This document shows, in pieces, positions 8,609 to 18,188 of a stretch of DNA of 64,000 bases. Location of the stretch: contig NZ_NMWU01000021.1 of assembly GCF_002860355.1 (NCBI RefSeq), positions 100,989-164,988 on the forward strand, read 5' to 3'. Position numbers and translations under genes: made by a program. The stretch's first letter is position 1; each line of letters begins with the position of its first letter. This stretch comes from Bifidobacterium margollesii (GTDB lineage: Bacteria > Actinomycetota > Actinomycetes > Actinomycetales > Bifidobacteriaceae). The notes below the pieces were generated by a model that ran no database searches, was not told where the DNA came from, and was given only the letters and a program-made list of their open reading frames with translations.

Positions 8609-9973
8609 GTGAGGAAATTCAAGGCACGTCAGCGTCTGGTCATGACATTCACATTCTTTTCGATGTTCTTCGGCGCCGGCAACCTGATCTTTCCACCGTT
8701 CGTAGGAGCTCAGGCCGGCGGTAGCACCATGCCCGCGGCCATCGGCTTCATCGTATCGGCGGTGGGCCTACCGATACTGGGCGTGATGGCGGTCACCTTT
8801 TCAGGCGGATTCGATGGTCTCACCAAACGGGTCTCCCCCGGATTCGCATTGCTGTTGGGCATGGCCATCATCCTCACCATCGGTCCCTGTTTCGCGATCC
8901 CCCGCACGGCGACCACATCGTTCGAAATGATGGTCGTCCCCCTGATACCGACGGATACGGTACGATTCTCACAGCTGCTCTATTCCCTGATCTTCTTCTC
9001 CCTGTCGTTTCTGTTCGCCCAGCATCCCGAGAAGCTCTCGAAGGTACTGGGCCGGTTCATGGGTCCGCTGCTGCTCATATTCATCGCCGTACTGTTCATC
9101 GTGTGTCTCGTTCATGGTGTCGGCACACCATCCACTCCAATGGGAGACTATGAAACGGATCAAATGGCGCGTGGTTTTCTCGACGGATACCAGACAATGG
9201 ATCTGCTCGCCGCACTGTATTTCGGCATCGTGATCTCCGCGAACATCCGCGAGCAGAACATCGATGACGAACGTCAGGTCCAAATGGAAACCGCATATGC
9301 AGGTCTGGGAACCGGCGTGCTGCTGATCGTCATCTACGGTGCTTTAAGCTACGTGGGCATGGTGTCCGGTTCGATCAGCCGGATAGATCCGAAGACGGAT
9401 ACCGGAGCCACGGTGCTCACCAATCTGACGACGGCGATGTTCGGTACGGAAGGCACCATATTCCTCGGTCTGGTGTTCGTCATCGCATGCCTGAACGTCT
9501 GCACCGGATTGATCTGCACCTGTGCCTCGTATTTCCATATGAAATTCCCGGTCGTTGCGGGGCGTAGGATCGGTTATCGTACATGGCAGATGCTGTTCAC
9601 CGTGTTCAGCTTCATCGTGTCGAATGCCGGGCTGAGCTTGATCATCAAGGTGTCGGTACCGGTACTGTCGGCATTGTATCCGATAGCGATCGTGCTGGTG
9701 TTGCTCGCACTCACCCACCGCATACTCGGCTCAAGGTTCTCCCGCATATATGTTTGGACGGTAACGCTTGTGGCGATTCCGTCGTTTACCGGCTGCATTT
9801 CCTCGCTAGTCGTCGTGTTCGGAGGATCGATACCATGGTTGGATGCACTGTTGAATCTGCTGCCGTTGCAAAACTACCAGCTTGGATGGATGACACCAGC
9901 CATGATGGGTATGGTCTGCGGCGTAGCCGATTCACTGATACGTAGATCGACGGGGACGCCGGCCGTCAGATAG
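8609..9973 (+). CDS. brnQ: Branched-chain amino acid:cation symporter, BrnQ family
   Basis: LIVCS-family secondary transporter for leucine, isoleucine and valine in the cell membrane, expected to have twelve transmembrane helices. The 454 residues begin with the family signature F..FSMFFGAGNLIFPPFVG in TM1, and hydrophobic segments recur through to the C terminus. The start is GTG with AGAGAGG upstream. A GNAT gene follows 37 bp later on the same strand and may be cotranscribed. The coupling ion (Na+ or H+) is not readable. Confidence 0.93.
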   Translation: MRKFKARQRLVMTFTFFSMFFGAGNLIFPPFVGAQAGGSTMPAAIGFIVSAVGLPILGVMAVTFSGGFDGLTKRVSPGFALLLGMAIILTIGPCFAIPRTATTSFEMMVVPLIPTDTVRFSQLLYSLIFFSLSFLFAQHPEKLSKVLGRFMGPLLLIFIAVLFIVCLVHGVGTPSTPMGDYETDQMARGFLDGYQTMDLLAALYFGIVISANIREQNIDDERQVQMETAYAGLGTGVLLIVIYGALSYVGMVSGSISRIDPKTDTGATVLTNLTTAMFGTEGTIFLGLVFVIACLNVCTGLICTCASYFHMKFPVVAGRRIGYRTWQMLFTVFSFIVSNAGLSLIIKVSVPVLSALYPIAIVLVLLALTHRILGSRFSRIYVWTVTLVAIPSFTGCISSLVVVFGGSIPWLDALLNLLPLQNYQLGWMTPAMMGMVCGVADSLIRRSTGTPAVR

Positions 9974-10010
9974 CCGACGAACCACGAACCCAAGTCACGG
10001 AGGAGTGATC

Positions 10011-10538
10011 ATGACCGAACCATTGATCAGACATGCGACCATCGAGGACGTTGCAGAGTTGTCGGATATCGAGCGGCTTTGCTTCCCCAAGGCGGAAGCG
10101 GCGGGAGTCGAGACGATCAGAGAGCGTATCGACTCCTATCCGGAGTGCTTCTGGCTGCTTTGCGTGCCGACTCTGACCGACGGCAACATCACGAACGATG
10201 GCCGATACGACATCGCCGCGTTCATCAACGGATTCGCCACCGATCGGCGCGATCTCACCGACGACATGTACGAGGATGCCTCTCAGCATGATCCCCACGG
10301 AGCCTGGCAGATGATCTTCGGCGTCGACACGGCCCCCGACTTCCAGCATCAAGGGTACGCAAGCCGTCTGATGCGACGGGTGATCGACGACACCCGAGTA
10401 GCCGGACGCCGTGGACTTGTGCTTACGTGCAAGAACAGGCTCGTCGGATTCTACTCCCGATTCGGATACGTGGATGAAGGCATCTCCTCCTCAACGCACG
10501 GCAATGCGGTCTGGCATCAGATGCGTCTTACGTTCTGA
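10011..10538 (+). CDS. GNAT family N-acetyltransferase
   Basis: Acetyl-CoA-dependent N-acetyltransferase of 175 residues. It opens with IRHATIEDVAELSDIERLCF, the typical GNAT beta1-alpha1, and has the acetyl-CoA pyrophosphate-binding loop FQHQGYASRLM (the Q-x-x-G-x-A pattern) and the C-terminal LVGFYSRFGYV, the alpha4-beta7 region. The ATG at 10011 follows GGAGG with 7-nt spacing, which beats a GTG two codons upstream. The substrate is unknown. It lies behind brnQ and converges on the HTH-aminotransferase gene. Confidence 0.88.
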   Translation: MTEPLIRHATIEDVAELSDIERLCFPKAEAAGVETIRERIDSYPECFWLLCVPTLTDGNITNDGRYDIAAFINGFATDRRDLTDDMYEDASQHDPHGAWQMIFGVDTAPDFQHQGYASRLMRRVIDDTRVAGRRGLVLTCKNRLVGFYSRFGYVDEGISSSTHGNAVWHQMRLTF

Positions 10539-10594
10539 GCGATCCGAACCATCACAGATCGAACGCAGCCTCGCATCGATGCCGACGTCCGCGA

Positions 10595-12160
10595 TCAGTT
10601 CTGGTGATAGTAGCTCAGGAAATCGGTGAGCTTGGCCGTCGCGTCCTTAAGCACCTCGATACGGGGTAGGTAAACGACACGGAAATGATCGGGGAACGGC
10701 CAATTGAACCCTCCGCCCCGCACGATCAGGATCTTCTTGTCGTGCAGCAGGTCCAGCGCGAACTTCTCATCGTCCTCGATGTTGAACTTCTTGACATCAA
10801 TCTTCGGGAAGATGTAGAACGCGGCTTTCGGCTTCACCACACTGATACCGGGAATGTCCTTCAGCGCGTTGTAGATGAACTCCCGCTGCTCGTAGATGCG
10901 GCCACCGGGAACAATATAGTCGTTGACGCTCTGATGACCGCCAAGGGCCGTCTGCACGACCGACTGCCCCGGCACGTTCGAGCACATACGCATGTTCGAC
11001 AGCATGTTGATGCCCTCGATGTAGTCCTTGGCGATGCTTTTGTTGCCGCTAAGCACCATCCATCCGATGCGGTATCCGGCGATCATATGGGATTTCGACA
11101 GACCGCTGTAGGTCACGCAGAACAGGTCGGGCGCCAAGGACGCGATGGAGATGTGCTGTTCGCCATCCATGACCAGACGATCGTAGATCTCATCGGAGAA
11201 GATGATGAGCTGATGCTCGCGCGCAATCTCGACGATCTGTTCCAGCACTTCTCGAGGGTAAAGAGCACCGGTGGGGTTGTTCGGATTGATGATGACGATG
11301 GCTTTGGTGCGGTCAGTGATCTTGCTGCGGATGTCGTCCATATCCGGGTACCAGTCGGACTGCTCGTCGCACAGATAGTGTACGGCGGTGCCTCCGGCCA
11401 GATTCACGCAGGCCGTCCACAGCGGGTAGTCGGGAGCGGGGACCAGAACCTCGTCGCCGTTGTCAAGCAGGGCGGACATGCTCAGATTGATCAGCTCGCT
11501 GACACCGTTGCCGGTGTAGATGTCTCCGATGGAGACGTTGGGGATGTTCTTTAGCTGGGCGTACTGCATAATCGCCTTACGCGCGGAGAACAGGCCCTTG
11601 GATGGCGAATATCCCTCGCAATCGGTGAGCTGCTGACGCATATCGTAGATGACCTCGTCCGGGGTACGGAATCCGAACGGCGCTGGATTGCCGATGTTCA
11701 GTTTAAGAACATGGATGCCGGCATCCTCCATACGAAGAGCCTCGTCGACCACCGGCCCCCTGACATCGTAGAGGACATTGTCGAGTTTCGTGGATTTCGC
11801 GAATGTGCGCATTGTGGTTACCTTCGGTTTCTGTGCTGGATTCTGACGGGGCATGGTGGGGATGGAAGTGCTGGAGGATGTGGAGGCGGGACCGCCCTCC
11901 GACGATGTCGAGGAAACGTCTGCGGAAGCGTTCATAGGAGCGTCTTCGCCCATCAGCCACTGAGGATCGACGTTCAACGTTGATGCCAGAAAGTTCAGAA
12001 GATCGGTTCTGGGCATCGTCTTCCCACTGACGTATTGACTGATATGACTTTTGCCGAGCTTCACACCATGAACCGCGGCGGCGTGAACGAAATCGACCTG
12101 TTTCATGCGGCGAAGGGCCATGGCTTGGTTCAATCTCGCAGCGAATATTTCCGTACTCAT
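10595..12160 (-). CDS. Fusion of XRE-type HTH domain and class I aminotransferase
   Basis: The 520-residue protein joins a DNA-binding domain to an enzyme. Residues about 5-75 form an XRE-like helix-turn-helix (MALRRMKQVDFV...KLGKSHISQYVSGKTMPR..L..LAS.L). A Ser/Thr/Pro-rich linker follows. From about 120 on it is an AlaA-like aminotransferase with NIGNPAPFGF, GNGVSELI, APDYPLW, NPNNPTGALYP, FSDEIYDRL and the PLP-lysine motif YSGLSKSHMIAGYRIGW. The expected activity is alanine/glutamate-type transamination, and the HTH suggests the enzyme also acts as a regulator. The ATG at 12160 was chosen for GGGGAG upstream. Four AGTTCA repeats lie in front of it, a possible autoregulatory operator. Confidence 0.9.
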   Translation of the reverse strand: MSTEIFAARLNQAMALRRMKQVDFVHAAAVHGVKLGKSHISQYVSGKTMPRTDLLNFLASTLNVDPQWLMGEDAPMNASADVSSTSSEGGPASTSSSTSIPTMPRQNPAQKPKVTTMRTFAKSTKLDNVLYDVRGPVVDEALRMEDAGIHVLKLNIGNPAPFGFRTPDEVIYDMRQQLTDCEGYSPSKGLFSARKAIMQYAQLKNIPNVSIGDIYTGNGVSELINLSMSALLDNGDEVLVPAPDYPLWTACVNLAGGTAVHYLCDEQSDWYPDMDDIRSKITDRTKAIVIINPNNPTGALYPREVLEQIVEIAREHQLIIFSDEIYDRLVMDGEQHISIASLAPDLFCVTYSGLSKSHMIAGYRIGWMVLSGNKSIAKDYIEGINMLSNMRMCSNVPGQSVVQTALGGHQSVNDYIVPGGRIYEQREFIYNALKDIPGISVVKPKAAFYIFPKIDVKKFNIEDDEKFALDLLHDKKILIVRGGGFNWPFPDHFRVVYLPRIEVLKDATAKLTDFLSYYHQN

Positions 12161-12183
12161 CGTCGGCTCCCCTGACTTTTCCG

Positions 12184-12270
12184 AGTTCAATTTCACAGCC
12201 GATACAGATCATACTACAAAGTTCACAGTAAACCCTGATACGTAGTTCAATTCCGTAAGAACGAAGTTCA
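12184..12270. promoter_or_regulatory. Four AGTTCA direct repeats before the HTH-aminotransferase gene
   Basis: AGTTCA occurs at 12184-12189, 12220-12225, 12244-12249 and 12265-12270, all in one orientation (TGAACT on the gene's strand). Two copies continue as AGTTCAATT. The cluster lies 24-110 bp upstream of the start codon, where an operator is expected. The rest of 12271-12454 holds no supported gene. Confidence 0.5.
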
Positions 12271-12454
12271 GCGTTGTTTCTTAAGCTCATTCGATGAATA
12301 GAAATTCTTACCGAATCCAACCGATCGACAATGACGTCATAGCACCGATCAACAACAGATAGCCTATCCAAAATTGACTGGTTGCGTTGTGATCAATAAA
12401 TGATAGCTTTAGATTACATCAAAGCTGCGGAATATTGCGATACAGCATAAAAAG

Positions 12455-12495
12455 ACCTCTGCTGATCCAGTCCCCAGCACCGGATCAGCAGAGGT
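12455..12495 (-). terminator. Intrinsic terminator of the HAD phosphatase gene
   Basis: Perfect 14-bp arms ACCTCTGCTGATCC (12455-12468) and GGATCAGCAGAGGT (12482-12495). On the minus strand the stem is followed by CTTTTTATG, a good T-run. Confidence 0.88.
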
Positions 12496-12523
12496 TCAAA
12501 ACCTTATTCCTTGAGGATTCAAA

Positions 12524-13375
12524 CTACGATAGATACGCGTTGAACCATTTGGCCACACCATCATCGTTGTTGGCAGGACAGATTTCATCGGCCACATCGA
12601 TGACTTTCGGATTGGCATTTGCCACGGCCACTCCCCGACCGGCCGCCTGCAACATGGCAATGTCGATGAGATCATCACCGAACGCCGCGGTTCGATTCAA
12701 CGGTATCCGCATGTGTTCAGCCAACAGGTTCAACGCATGTTCCTTGTTGGCCAGAGGATTCATCAGCATCCACATCACACCTTCGCTGATGCTGACGTCG
12801 AAATCCGGAGGAATCAGCTCACGAAGCCGCCGACATTGTCCAGGCTCCGGAAAGATGATGATCTTGTCAGCCACGCCCATTGGTACATCATGGAAATCCG
12901 TCATCCTCCATGTCTGAGTTCGCCAGAACACGCTGACGTCGAAATTGGTGTATCGAACGTCGTTCATGACTATGCCAAGCCGTAGATCAGGGAACTCGTC
13001 CAGCAGCAGACGGCAGATCTCACATGCACGCTGCGAGGAGAACCCGATTCTCAGCAAGTGACCGTCATCGGGCACCCTGCCGCTGGTCAGCAACGCGTAA
13101 TCGGATTTTCGAGGAGCGAAATCTATGAGCGCGCCGTTGAGATAAACGCAGGCGTCCACCGGAAGACGATCGATCAAAGGTTTTGCCGTGCTGACCGGTC
13201 GGGCAGTGGAAACCGCGAAACGCACGCCCGCATCACGCAGCCGGTTTGCCGCATCAATGGAATACTGCGTCAGGTAGCGTTGCTCGAACGTTTCGCCATC
13301 ATGCAGCAGCGTGCCGTCAAGATCGACGACCACCAGATCGAGTGCACCGGCGGCGCTACCAGCCATATGATTCAT
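12524..13375 (-). CDS. Cof-type HAD-superfamily hydrolase
   Basis: Haloacid-dehalogenase-fold phosphatase, usually acting on sugar phosphates or flavin/pyridoxal phosphates. The 283-residue length fits HAD subclass IIB. Motif I is VVDLDGTLLH near the N terminus (nucleophile and acid/base Asp), motif II is AVSTAR, and motif IV is AAFGDDLIDIAML near residue 240, followed by GRGVAVANANPKV and the typical AD.....N.DDGVA..... end. The ATG at 13375 is preferred over 13381 because GGAG then has 7-nt spacing. A terminator follows at 12455-12495. Confidence 0.9.
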   Translation of the reverse strand: MNHMAGSAAGALDLVVVDLDGTLLHDGETFEQRYLTQYSIDAANRLRDAGVRFAVSTARPVSTAKPLIDRLPVDACVYLNGALIDFAPRKSDYALLTSGRVPDDGHLLRIGFSSQRACEICRLLLDEFPDLRLGIVMNDVRYTNFDVSVFWRTQTWRMTDFHDVPMGVADKIIIFPEPGQCRRLRELIPPDFDVSISEGVMWMLMNPLANKEHALNLLAEHMRIPLNRTAAFGDDLIDIAMLQAAGRGVAVANANPKVIDVADEICPANNDDGVAKWFNAYLS

Positions 13376-13422
13376 GAACATGCTCCGATTTCTGATTCAC
13401 AGTTGTTCCGTTCGCAAAACAA

Positions 13423-13451
13423 AACCCGCGGGTGGCGAACATCCGCGGGTT
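13423..13451 (-). terminator. Intrinsic terminator of secG
   Basis: AACCCGCGG (13423-13431) and CCGCGGGTT (13443-13451) form a 9-bp stem. On the minus strand it is followed by the T-rich TTTGTTTTGC. It closes the tpiA-secG transcription unit. Confidence 0.85.
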
Positions 13452-13482
13452 CAAATCCTATATCGTACGGCGACGGGAAAAA

Positions 13483-13731
13483 TCATCCAATGCCGTACTT
13501 GGTCATCAGACCGAGGGCGATGATGATGGCCACCCAGATCAGCGCCACGATCACCGTAAGCCGGTTGAGGTTCTTCTCCGCCACGCCGGAGGTGCCGGCA
13601 TTCGCCGTCAGACCACCGCCAAACATGTCGGAAAGACCGCCACCCTTGCCTTTGTGCATCAGGATGAGCAGTGTGAGCAACACACTGGCAATCACCACGA
13701 TGATTTCAAGAATGATCTTGACGATAGTCAC
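13483..13731 (-). CDS. secG: Preprotein translocase subunit SecG
   Basis: Small membrane subunit of the SecYEG channel for protein export. The 82 residues have the SecG layout: TM1 (VKIILEIIVVIASVLLTLLI), the conserved cytosolic loop HKGKGGGLSDMFGGG, and TM2 (RLTVIVALIWVAIIIALGL). AGGTAACA lies upstream. It stands 62 bp behind tpiA, matching the pgk-tpiA-secG order common in Gram-positive bacteria. Confidence 0.95.
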   Translation of the reverse strand: MTIVKIILEIIVVIASVLLTLLILMHKGKGGGLSDMFGGGLTANAGTSGVAEKNLNRLTVIVALIWVAIIIALGLMTKYGIG

Positions 13732-13793
13732 TTGTTACCTCCGAAAATCGATCTTGAGTAAGATTACCTCATAGCCCGGAAAACCGAGCGACT

Positions 13794-14600
13794 TCACCGT
13801 CGCGCCGAAGCCGCCTTGTCGGTGAGTCTGGCAATGGTGGCGAACTCGTCGGCGTCCAACGACGCTCCCCCCACCAGGAATCCGTCGATATCCAGCCCCT
13901 CCTGCATAAGCTGCGTGGCATTGGACGCATTCACCGATCCTCCGTACAGGATCCGAACCCTCTGCGCCACATCGTCGCCATAGACCTCACCGAGATGGGT
14001 GCGGATAGCCGCGGCCGCCTCCTGGGCGGACTGCGGCGTGGCGACCATTCCGGTACCGATCGCCCACACCGGTTCGTAGGCTATCACCATCTGCTCGGCT
14101 TCCTTGTCGTTAAGATCCCGGATCACATCCTGAACCTGACCGACGGCGTATTCCAGCTCGATGCCCTGACGACGCTCCTCAAAACTCTCCCCCACGCACA
14201 ATATGGGCTTCATCCCCGCGGCAAGCACGGCACGGACCTGATCGACGATATTCGCATCGTCCTCCGGATGATACTTACGACGTTCGGAATGTCCGACCAA
14301 CACATAGGTACATCCCAGCCGGGCCAGCATGTCCGCGGAAACGTCTCCGGTGAACGCACCCTGATTGGTGACGGAAACAGCCTGAGCCCCATAGGTGATC
14401 TTCAAACGATCCGCTTCGATGAGCACCTGCACGCTGCGAATCGACGTGAACGGCGGCATCAGCGTAACCTCGCAGCGCCGAAACCCGAAATGCGCGTCCC
14501 GAAGGATCCACGCGAGCTTCTGCACAAAATACGTGGCTTCCAGATGATCGAAGTTCATCTTCCAGTTGCCGGCGACGATGGGAATGCGTCTCGATGCCAA
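13794..14600 (-). CDS. tpiA: Triosephosphate isomerase
   Basis: Interconverts dihydroxyacetone phosphate and glyceraldehyde-3-phosphate in glycolysis. The TIM-barrel enzyme has 268 residues with NWKMN near the N terminus (substrate lysine), VLVGHSERR (catalytic His), AYEPVWAIGTG (catalytic Glu and mobile loop) and YGGSVNASN (phosphate binding). The start is TTG at 14600, giving M-ASRRIPIVAGNWKMN. It is chosen because GGAAGGA lies 7 bases upstream and homologues start at this point. Another TTG seven codons upstream has no such site. It sits between pgk and secG. Confidence 0.96.
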   Translation of the reverse strand: MASRRIPIVAGNWKMNFDHLEATYFVQKLAWILRDAHFGFRRCEVTLMPPFTSIRSVQVLIEADRLKITYGAQAVSVTNQGAFTGDVSADMLARLGCTYVLVGHSERRKYHPEDDANIVDQVRAVLAAGMKPILCVGESFEERRQGIELEYAVGQVQDVIRDLNDKEAEQMVIAYEPVWAIGTGMVATPQSAQEAAAAIRTHLGEVYGDDVAQRVRILYGGSVNASNATQLMQEGLDIDGFLVGGASLDADEFATIARLTDKAASARR

Positions 14601-14638
14601 GATCCGTCCTTCCACAAGCAATCGAATCGAAAAACAGG

Positions 14639-14691
14639 GGCTCCCGTCCGTAGCGAACCGTTGTGACGCGGTTGAGCCATGGGCGGGAGCC
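14639..14691 (-). terminator. Intrinsic terminator of pgk
   Basis: Eleven-bp arms GGCTCCCGTCC (14639-14649) and GGGCGGGAGCC (14681-14691) with one G-U pair and an inner AACCG/CGGTT stem. On the minus strand CCTGTTTTTCG follows. tpiA therefore probably has its own promoter or depends on read-through. Confidence 0.85.
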
Positions 14692-14705
14692 TTTGAGAAT
14701 ATTCG

Positions 14706-15914
14706 TTACTCGAGCACGCTCAGACCGGGCAGGGTCTTGCCCTCAAGGAACTCGAGGGAGGCGCCGCCGCCGGTGGAGATGTGCGAGAAGCCATCCTCCG
14801 GGAAGCCGAGGTTGCGCACGGCGGAAGCGGAATCACCGCCACCGACGATGGTGAAGGCGCCGGCGTGGGTGGCGTCGACCAGAGCCTCGGCCACGGCCTT
14901 GGTGCCATTCGCGAAGGTCGGAACCTCGAACACGCCCATCGGGCCGTTCCACACGACGGTCTTGGAATCGACGATCTTATCGTGGAAGAGCTGGCGGGTC
15001 TTCGGACCGATGTCCAGACCCTCTTCGTCGGACGGGATGGCGTCGGCGTCCACGACCTTCGGGTCGATGACGGCGTCGTCACCGGCGGGGAAGCCGGGGT
15101 TGACGACGATGTCGACGGGGAGCAGGAGCTCGACGCCGTTCTTCTTGGCGGTCTCCATGTAGCCCTTGACGGTTTCGATGTTGCTTTCGTCAAGCAGGGA
15201 GTTGCCGACCTCATAGCCGAGTGCCTTGAGGAAGGTGTAGGCCATACCGCCGCCGATGATCAGTCGATCGACCTTGCCCAGAAGGTTGGAGATGACGCCG
15301 AGCTTGTCGGCGACCTTGGCACCGCCGAGCACTGCGGTGAGAGGACGATCCGGGTTCTCGGTGGCCTTGGACAGAGCGGTGACTTCCTTCTCCACCAGCA
15401 GACCGGCGGCGGACGGCAGATCAGCGGCAACATCGTAGTTGGAACCCTGCGCACGGTGGACGACGCCGAAGCCGTCGGAGACGAAGACCTCACCCAGCTC
15501 GGCGATCTTCTTGGCGTATGCGGCACGCTCTTCAGCGTTCTTGCTGGTCTCCTCCGGGTTGAAGCGCACGTTCTCCAGCAGCACCACATCACCGTCGTTC
15601 ATGGCGGCGACCTTGGCGTGAGCGTCCTCGCCATAGGTGTCTGCGGCCAGCGGAACCTCGATGCCGAGCAGTTCGCCCAGTCGCTTGGCGACCGGAGCCA
15701 GACTCAGCTCGGGGACGACCTTGCCCTTCGGGCGGCCGAGGTGGGCCATCAGAATGACCTTGGCACCCTGTTCGCGCAGAGCCTTGATGGTCGGCAGAGC
15801 GGCCTTGATGCGACCATCGTCGGTAATGGTCGTACCGTCCAGCGGGACGTTGAAATCAGCGCGGACCAGCACGCGCTTACCCTGAAGATTTCCGAGGTCC
15901 TTGAGAGTTTTCAT
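14706..15914 (-). CDS. pgk: Phosphoglycerate kinase
   Basis: Makes ATP from 1,3-bisphosphoglycerate in lower glycolysis. The 402 residues show [15 protein letters not shown] near the N terminus (substrate Arg/Asp), [32 protein letters not shown] (Gly where many homologues have Ala), the hinge and nucleotide loops [12 protein letters not shown] and NGPMGVFE, and the C-terminal GGGDSASA..... with [17 protein letters not shown]. The ATG at 15914 follows AAAGGA with 6-nt spacing. Longer upstream frames have no ribosome binding site. The usual gap partner is not next to it. Confidence 0.98.
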   Translation of the reverse strand: MKTLKDLGNLQGKRVLVRADFNVPLDGTTITDDGRIKAALPTIKALREQGAKVILMAHLGRPKGKVVPELSLAPVAKRLGELLGIEVPLAADTYGEDAHAKVAAMNDGDVVLLENVRFNPEETSKNAEERAAYAKKIAELGEVFVSDGFGVVHRAQGSNYDVAADLPSAAGLLVEKEVTALSKATENPDRPLTAVLGGAKVADKLGVISNLLGKVDRLIIGGGMAYTFLKALGYEVGNSLLDESNIETVKGYMETAKKNGVELLLPVDIVVNPGFPAGDDAVIDPKVVDADAIPSDEEGLDIGPKTRQLFHDKIVDSKTVVWNGPMGVFEVPTFANGTKAVAEALVDATHAGAFTIVGGGDSASAVRNLGFPEDGFSHISTGGGASLEFLEGKTLPGLSVLE

Positions 15915-16058
15915 TGATATCCTTTCCAGCTGCGGCGCAGCGTTTGAAGGCCATGGAAACGGCTCCCACGGCTTCCGCGTCCTGTGCGCCATGTGAAATC
16001 TTACCTTGCCAACGGGATAAAGCCCGGTAACAACCCGAGGCAAATGCCGAAGACAAAC

Positions 16059-16096
16059 GATGCCTTCCGATCACGCATCCATGATCGGAAGGCATC
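16059..16096 (-). terminator. Terminator-like hairpin behind whiA
   Basis: Perfect 15-bp arms GATGCCTTCCGATCA (16059-16073) and TGATCGGAAGGCATC (16082-16096) with an 8-nt loop, in the whiA-pgk gap. The T content behind it is modest (GTTTGTCTT). Confidence 0.75.
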
Positions 16097-16130
16097 GAAG
16101 CAAACGAGGAAGCGGATGACGTCGGCCGCG

Positions 16131-17084
16131 TCAGTTTTCGTTTTCCGCGGCTCGCTGCTTTTCGACTTTGTTGGCCAGCTGCAGCAGACGGCGGATACGG
16201 CCGGCGATGGCGTCCTTGGTAACGGGAGGATCAGCGAGACGACCCAGCTCCTCCAGACTCGCATCGCGATGATCGAGTCTCAGCTGACCGGCCGCACGCA
16301 GGTTCTCGGGAATATCGTCACCGAGAATCTTGAACGCCTTCTGCACCTTCTCGCTGGCTTCGACGGCGGCCTTGGCGCTGCGACGCATATTCGCATCGTC
16401 GAAATTGGCGAGACGATTCGCCTTGCCTCGCGACTCACCGTCATTGCGCTTGCCGCTCCACTCGCGGGCGGTGCGGGTGGCGCCCATGAGCGTCAGCATG
16501 CGTTCGATGACATCGGGATCACGCAGGGTCACCCGTTCGGAACTGCGAACCTGCCGGGCCTTGGCGGTGATGCCAAGACGGCGTGCGGCACCCACCAACG
16601 CCAAGGCGGCCTCCGAACCGGGGCAGACGATTTCGAGGTAACTGGCCTTTCCCGGGTCCGACAACTCGCCATGAGCGAGGAACGCGCCTCGCCAAGCCGC
16701 CTTGATCTGGGCGATATTGCCGGAGACGATCTCCGCCGGCAGACCGCGTACGGGCCGCTTACGCCGATCAAGCAGTCCGGATTGCAGCGCCAACGCACCA
16801 CCGGCCTTCAGCACGCGCACCGAATAGCGTTCCACAGTACCTGCGGGGGTCTTGCGCGCCACTTTGATCAGATCGGCCTCATGCCCGTAGACCTCCTGAA
16901 TGGTGCGCTGAAGCCACTGAGCTGCATCAAGGGAGTCGAATTGGCTTTCGACGACAATATGACGTTGGATCAGATGAAGACCTCCGCCGAAGCGGATCAT
17001 AGAAGCCGCCTGTGCCTTCTTGGCGGCAGGCAACTCATCATCGATAGCGGCGAGTTCGCTTTTGACCTCATCAACCAGAGCCAA
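16131..17084 (-). CDS. whiA: DNA-binding protein WhiA
   Basis: Conserved Gram-positive DNA-binding protein. In Streptomyces it controls sporulation; in non-sporulating bacteria it is linked to division and chromosome segregation. The 317 residues contain the degenerate LAGLIDADG-type N-terminal domain ([19 protein letters not shown] at about 20-38, then the GSGSIQ...-like region) and a C-terminal helix-turn-helix ([20 protein letters not shown] followed by [12 protein letters not shown]) at about 265-300. The start is TTG, chosen for AAAGGAGG 7 bases upstream. It follows rapZ. The yvcK gene often found between rapZ and whiA is absent here. Confidence 0.95.
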   Translation of the reverse strand: MALVDEVKSELAAIDDELPAAKKAQAASMIRFGGGLHLIQRHIVVESQFDSLDAAQWLQRTIQEVYGHEADLIKVARKTPAGTVERYSVRVLKAGGALALQSGLLDRRKRPVRGLPAEIVSGNIAQIKAAWRGAFLAHGELSDPGKASYLEIVCPGSEAALALVGAARRLGITAKARQVRSSERVTLRDPDVIERMLTLMGATRTAREWSGKRNDGESRGKANRLANFDDANMRRSAKAAVEASEKVQKAFKILGDDIPENLRAAGQLRLDHRDASLEELGRLADPPVTKDAIAGRIRRLLQLANKVEKQRAAENEN

Positions 17085-17276
17085 GAGCTATCCTCCTTTA
17101 AATTGTACAGCTTCATGTCGGCGCGGAAAGGGTGATCGGCGGTAGGTCGACAGACTTTCGCACCGAACTTCTGTGTTACCCAATCAGCTGGACAAAAACG
17201 GCGGTTTTTTCATTGATTCAACCTATTGTTTCGAGATTCGAGACGAATCGTCTAAGCCGCATGCATGATGATCCGC

Positions 17277-18188
17277 TCAATGCTGCTTCGACAGCTCTCT
17301 GGCCGAAACGCTGACATTGAGCCCGTGGGATCGCAGTCTATCGGCCAACGCATGACTCATGGCCACGGAACGGTGCTGACCGCCGGTGCATCCGATGGCG
17401 ATGGTGACGAAATGCTTGTCCTCACGGGAGTATCCCTTGATCGCGGTGAGAATCGCCTCGGAATATGAATCAAGAAAGCTGCTCGCCCCGTCGCTCGACA
17501 ATACGTAATCGGCCACCGGCTTGTCGTTTCCGTTGAGATCCCGCAACTGCGGCACCCAGAACGGATTCGGCAGGAACCGCACATCGGCCACGAAATCGGC
17601 ATCGAGGGGAACCCCGTACTTGAACCCGAAACTGAAAATGTGCACGGCGACGGTGGTGGGTCCCGTGCCCAGCAGAGCGTCGTAGAGCTTGGTGGACAGC
17701 TCGTGGATGCTCAGGCTGGAGGTGTCGATGACGAAGTCGGCCCGCTCCTTGAGCCCGCCAAGCAGAGCCCGCTCCTCGTTGATGCCGTCGATCAGACGAC
17801 GCCCATGCTGCAGCGGATGCGGACGCCGAACCGATTCGTATCGCTTGATCAGCACGTCGTCGGTGGCGTCGAGGAACAGGATGCGGTACTTGACTCCCAG
17901 ATCGTCGAGATGACTGAACACCTGGGCCAGATCGTCGAAGTATCCGCGGGACCGAACGTCGATGACCGCGGCGAGCTTATGCACCTTGGACCCGGAGGAG
18001 GTCATCATGTCGACCAGCGGCACCAACAGAATGGGAGGCAGATTATCGACCACGTACCAGCCCATGTCCTCGACGCTGTCCGCGGCACGCGACCGGCCCG
18101 CACCGGACATGCCCGTGATCAGCAGGACCTCGAACTCATTCGCCGGCTGCGGCTCGTCGACGTTCGAATCGATGGTTTGCGGATTCAT
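17277..18188 (-). CDS. rapZ: RNase adapter protein RapZ
   Basis: P-loop protein of the RapZ/YvcJ family. In enterobacteria it guides RNase E to GlmZ; in Gram-positives it binds nucleotides and its role is less clear. The 303 residues have Walker A GMSGAGRSRAAD at about 25-36, DNLPPILL, the LDATDDVLIKRYESVRRPHPL Walker B-like region, and the C-terminal GCTGGQHRSV near residue 270. Its ATG overlaps the aroE stop codon (TGATG), and GGAGG lies inside the end of aroE. This indicates translational coupling in the uvrC-aroE-rapZ string. Confidence 0.95.
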   Translation of the reverse strand: MNPQTIDSNVDEPQPANEFEVLLITGMSGAGRSRAADSVEDMGWYVVDNLPPILLVPLVDMMTSSGSKVHKLAAVIDVRSRGYFDDLAQVFSHLDDLGVKYRILFLDATDDVLIKRYESVRRPHPLQHGRRLIDGINEERALLGGLKERADFVIDTSSLSIHELSTKLYDALLGTGPTTVAVHIFSFGFKYGVPLDADFVADVRFLPNPFWVPQLRDLNGNDKPVADYVLSSDGASSFLDSYSEAILTAIKGYSREDKHFVTIAIGCTGGQHRSVAMSHALADRLRSHGLNVSVSARELSKQH

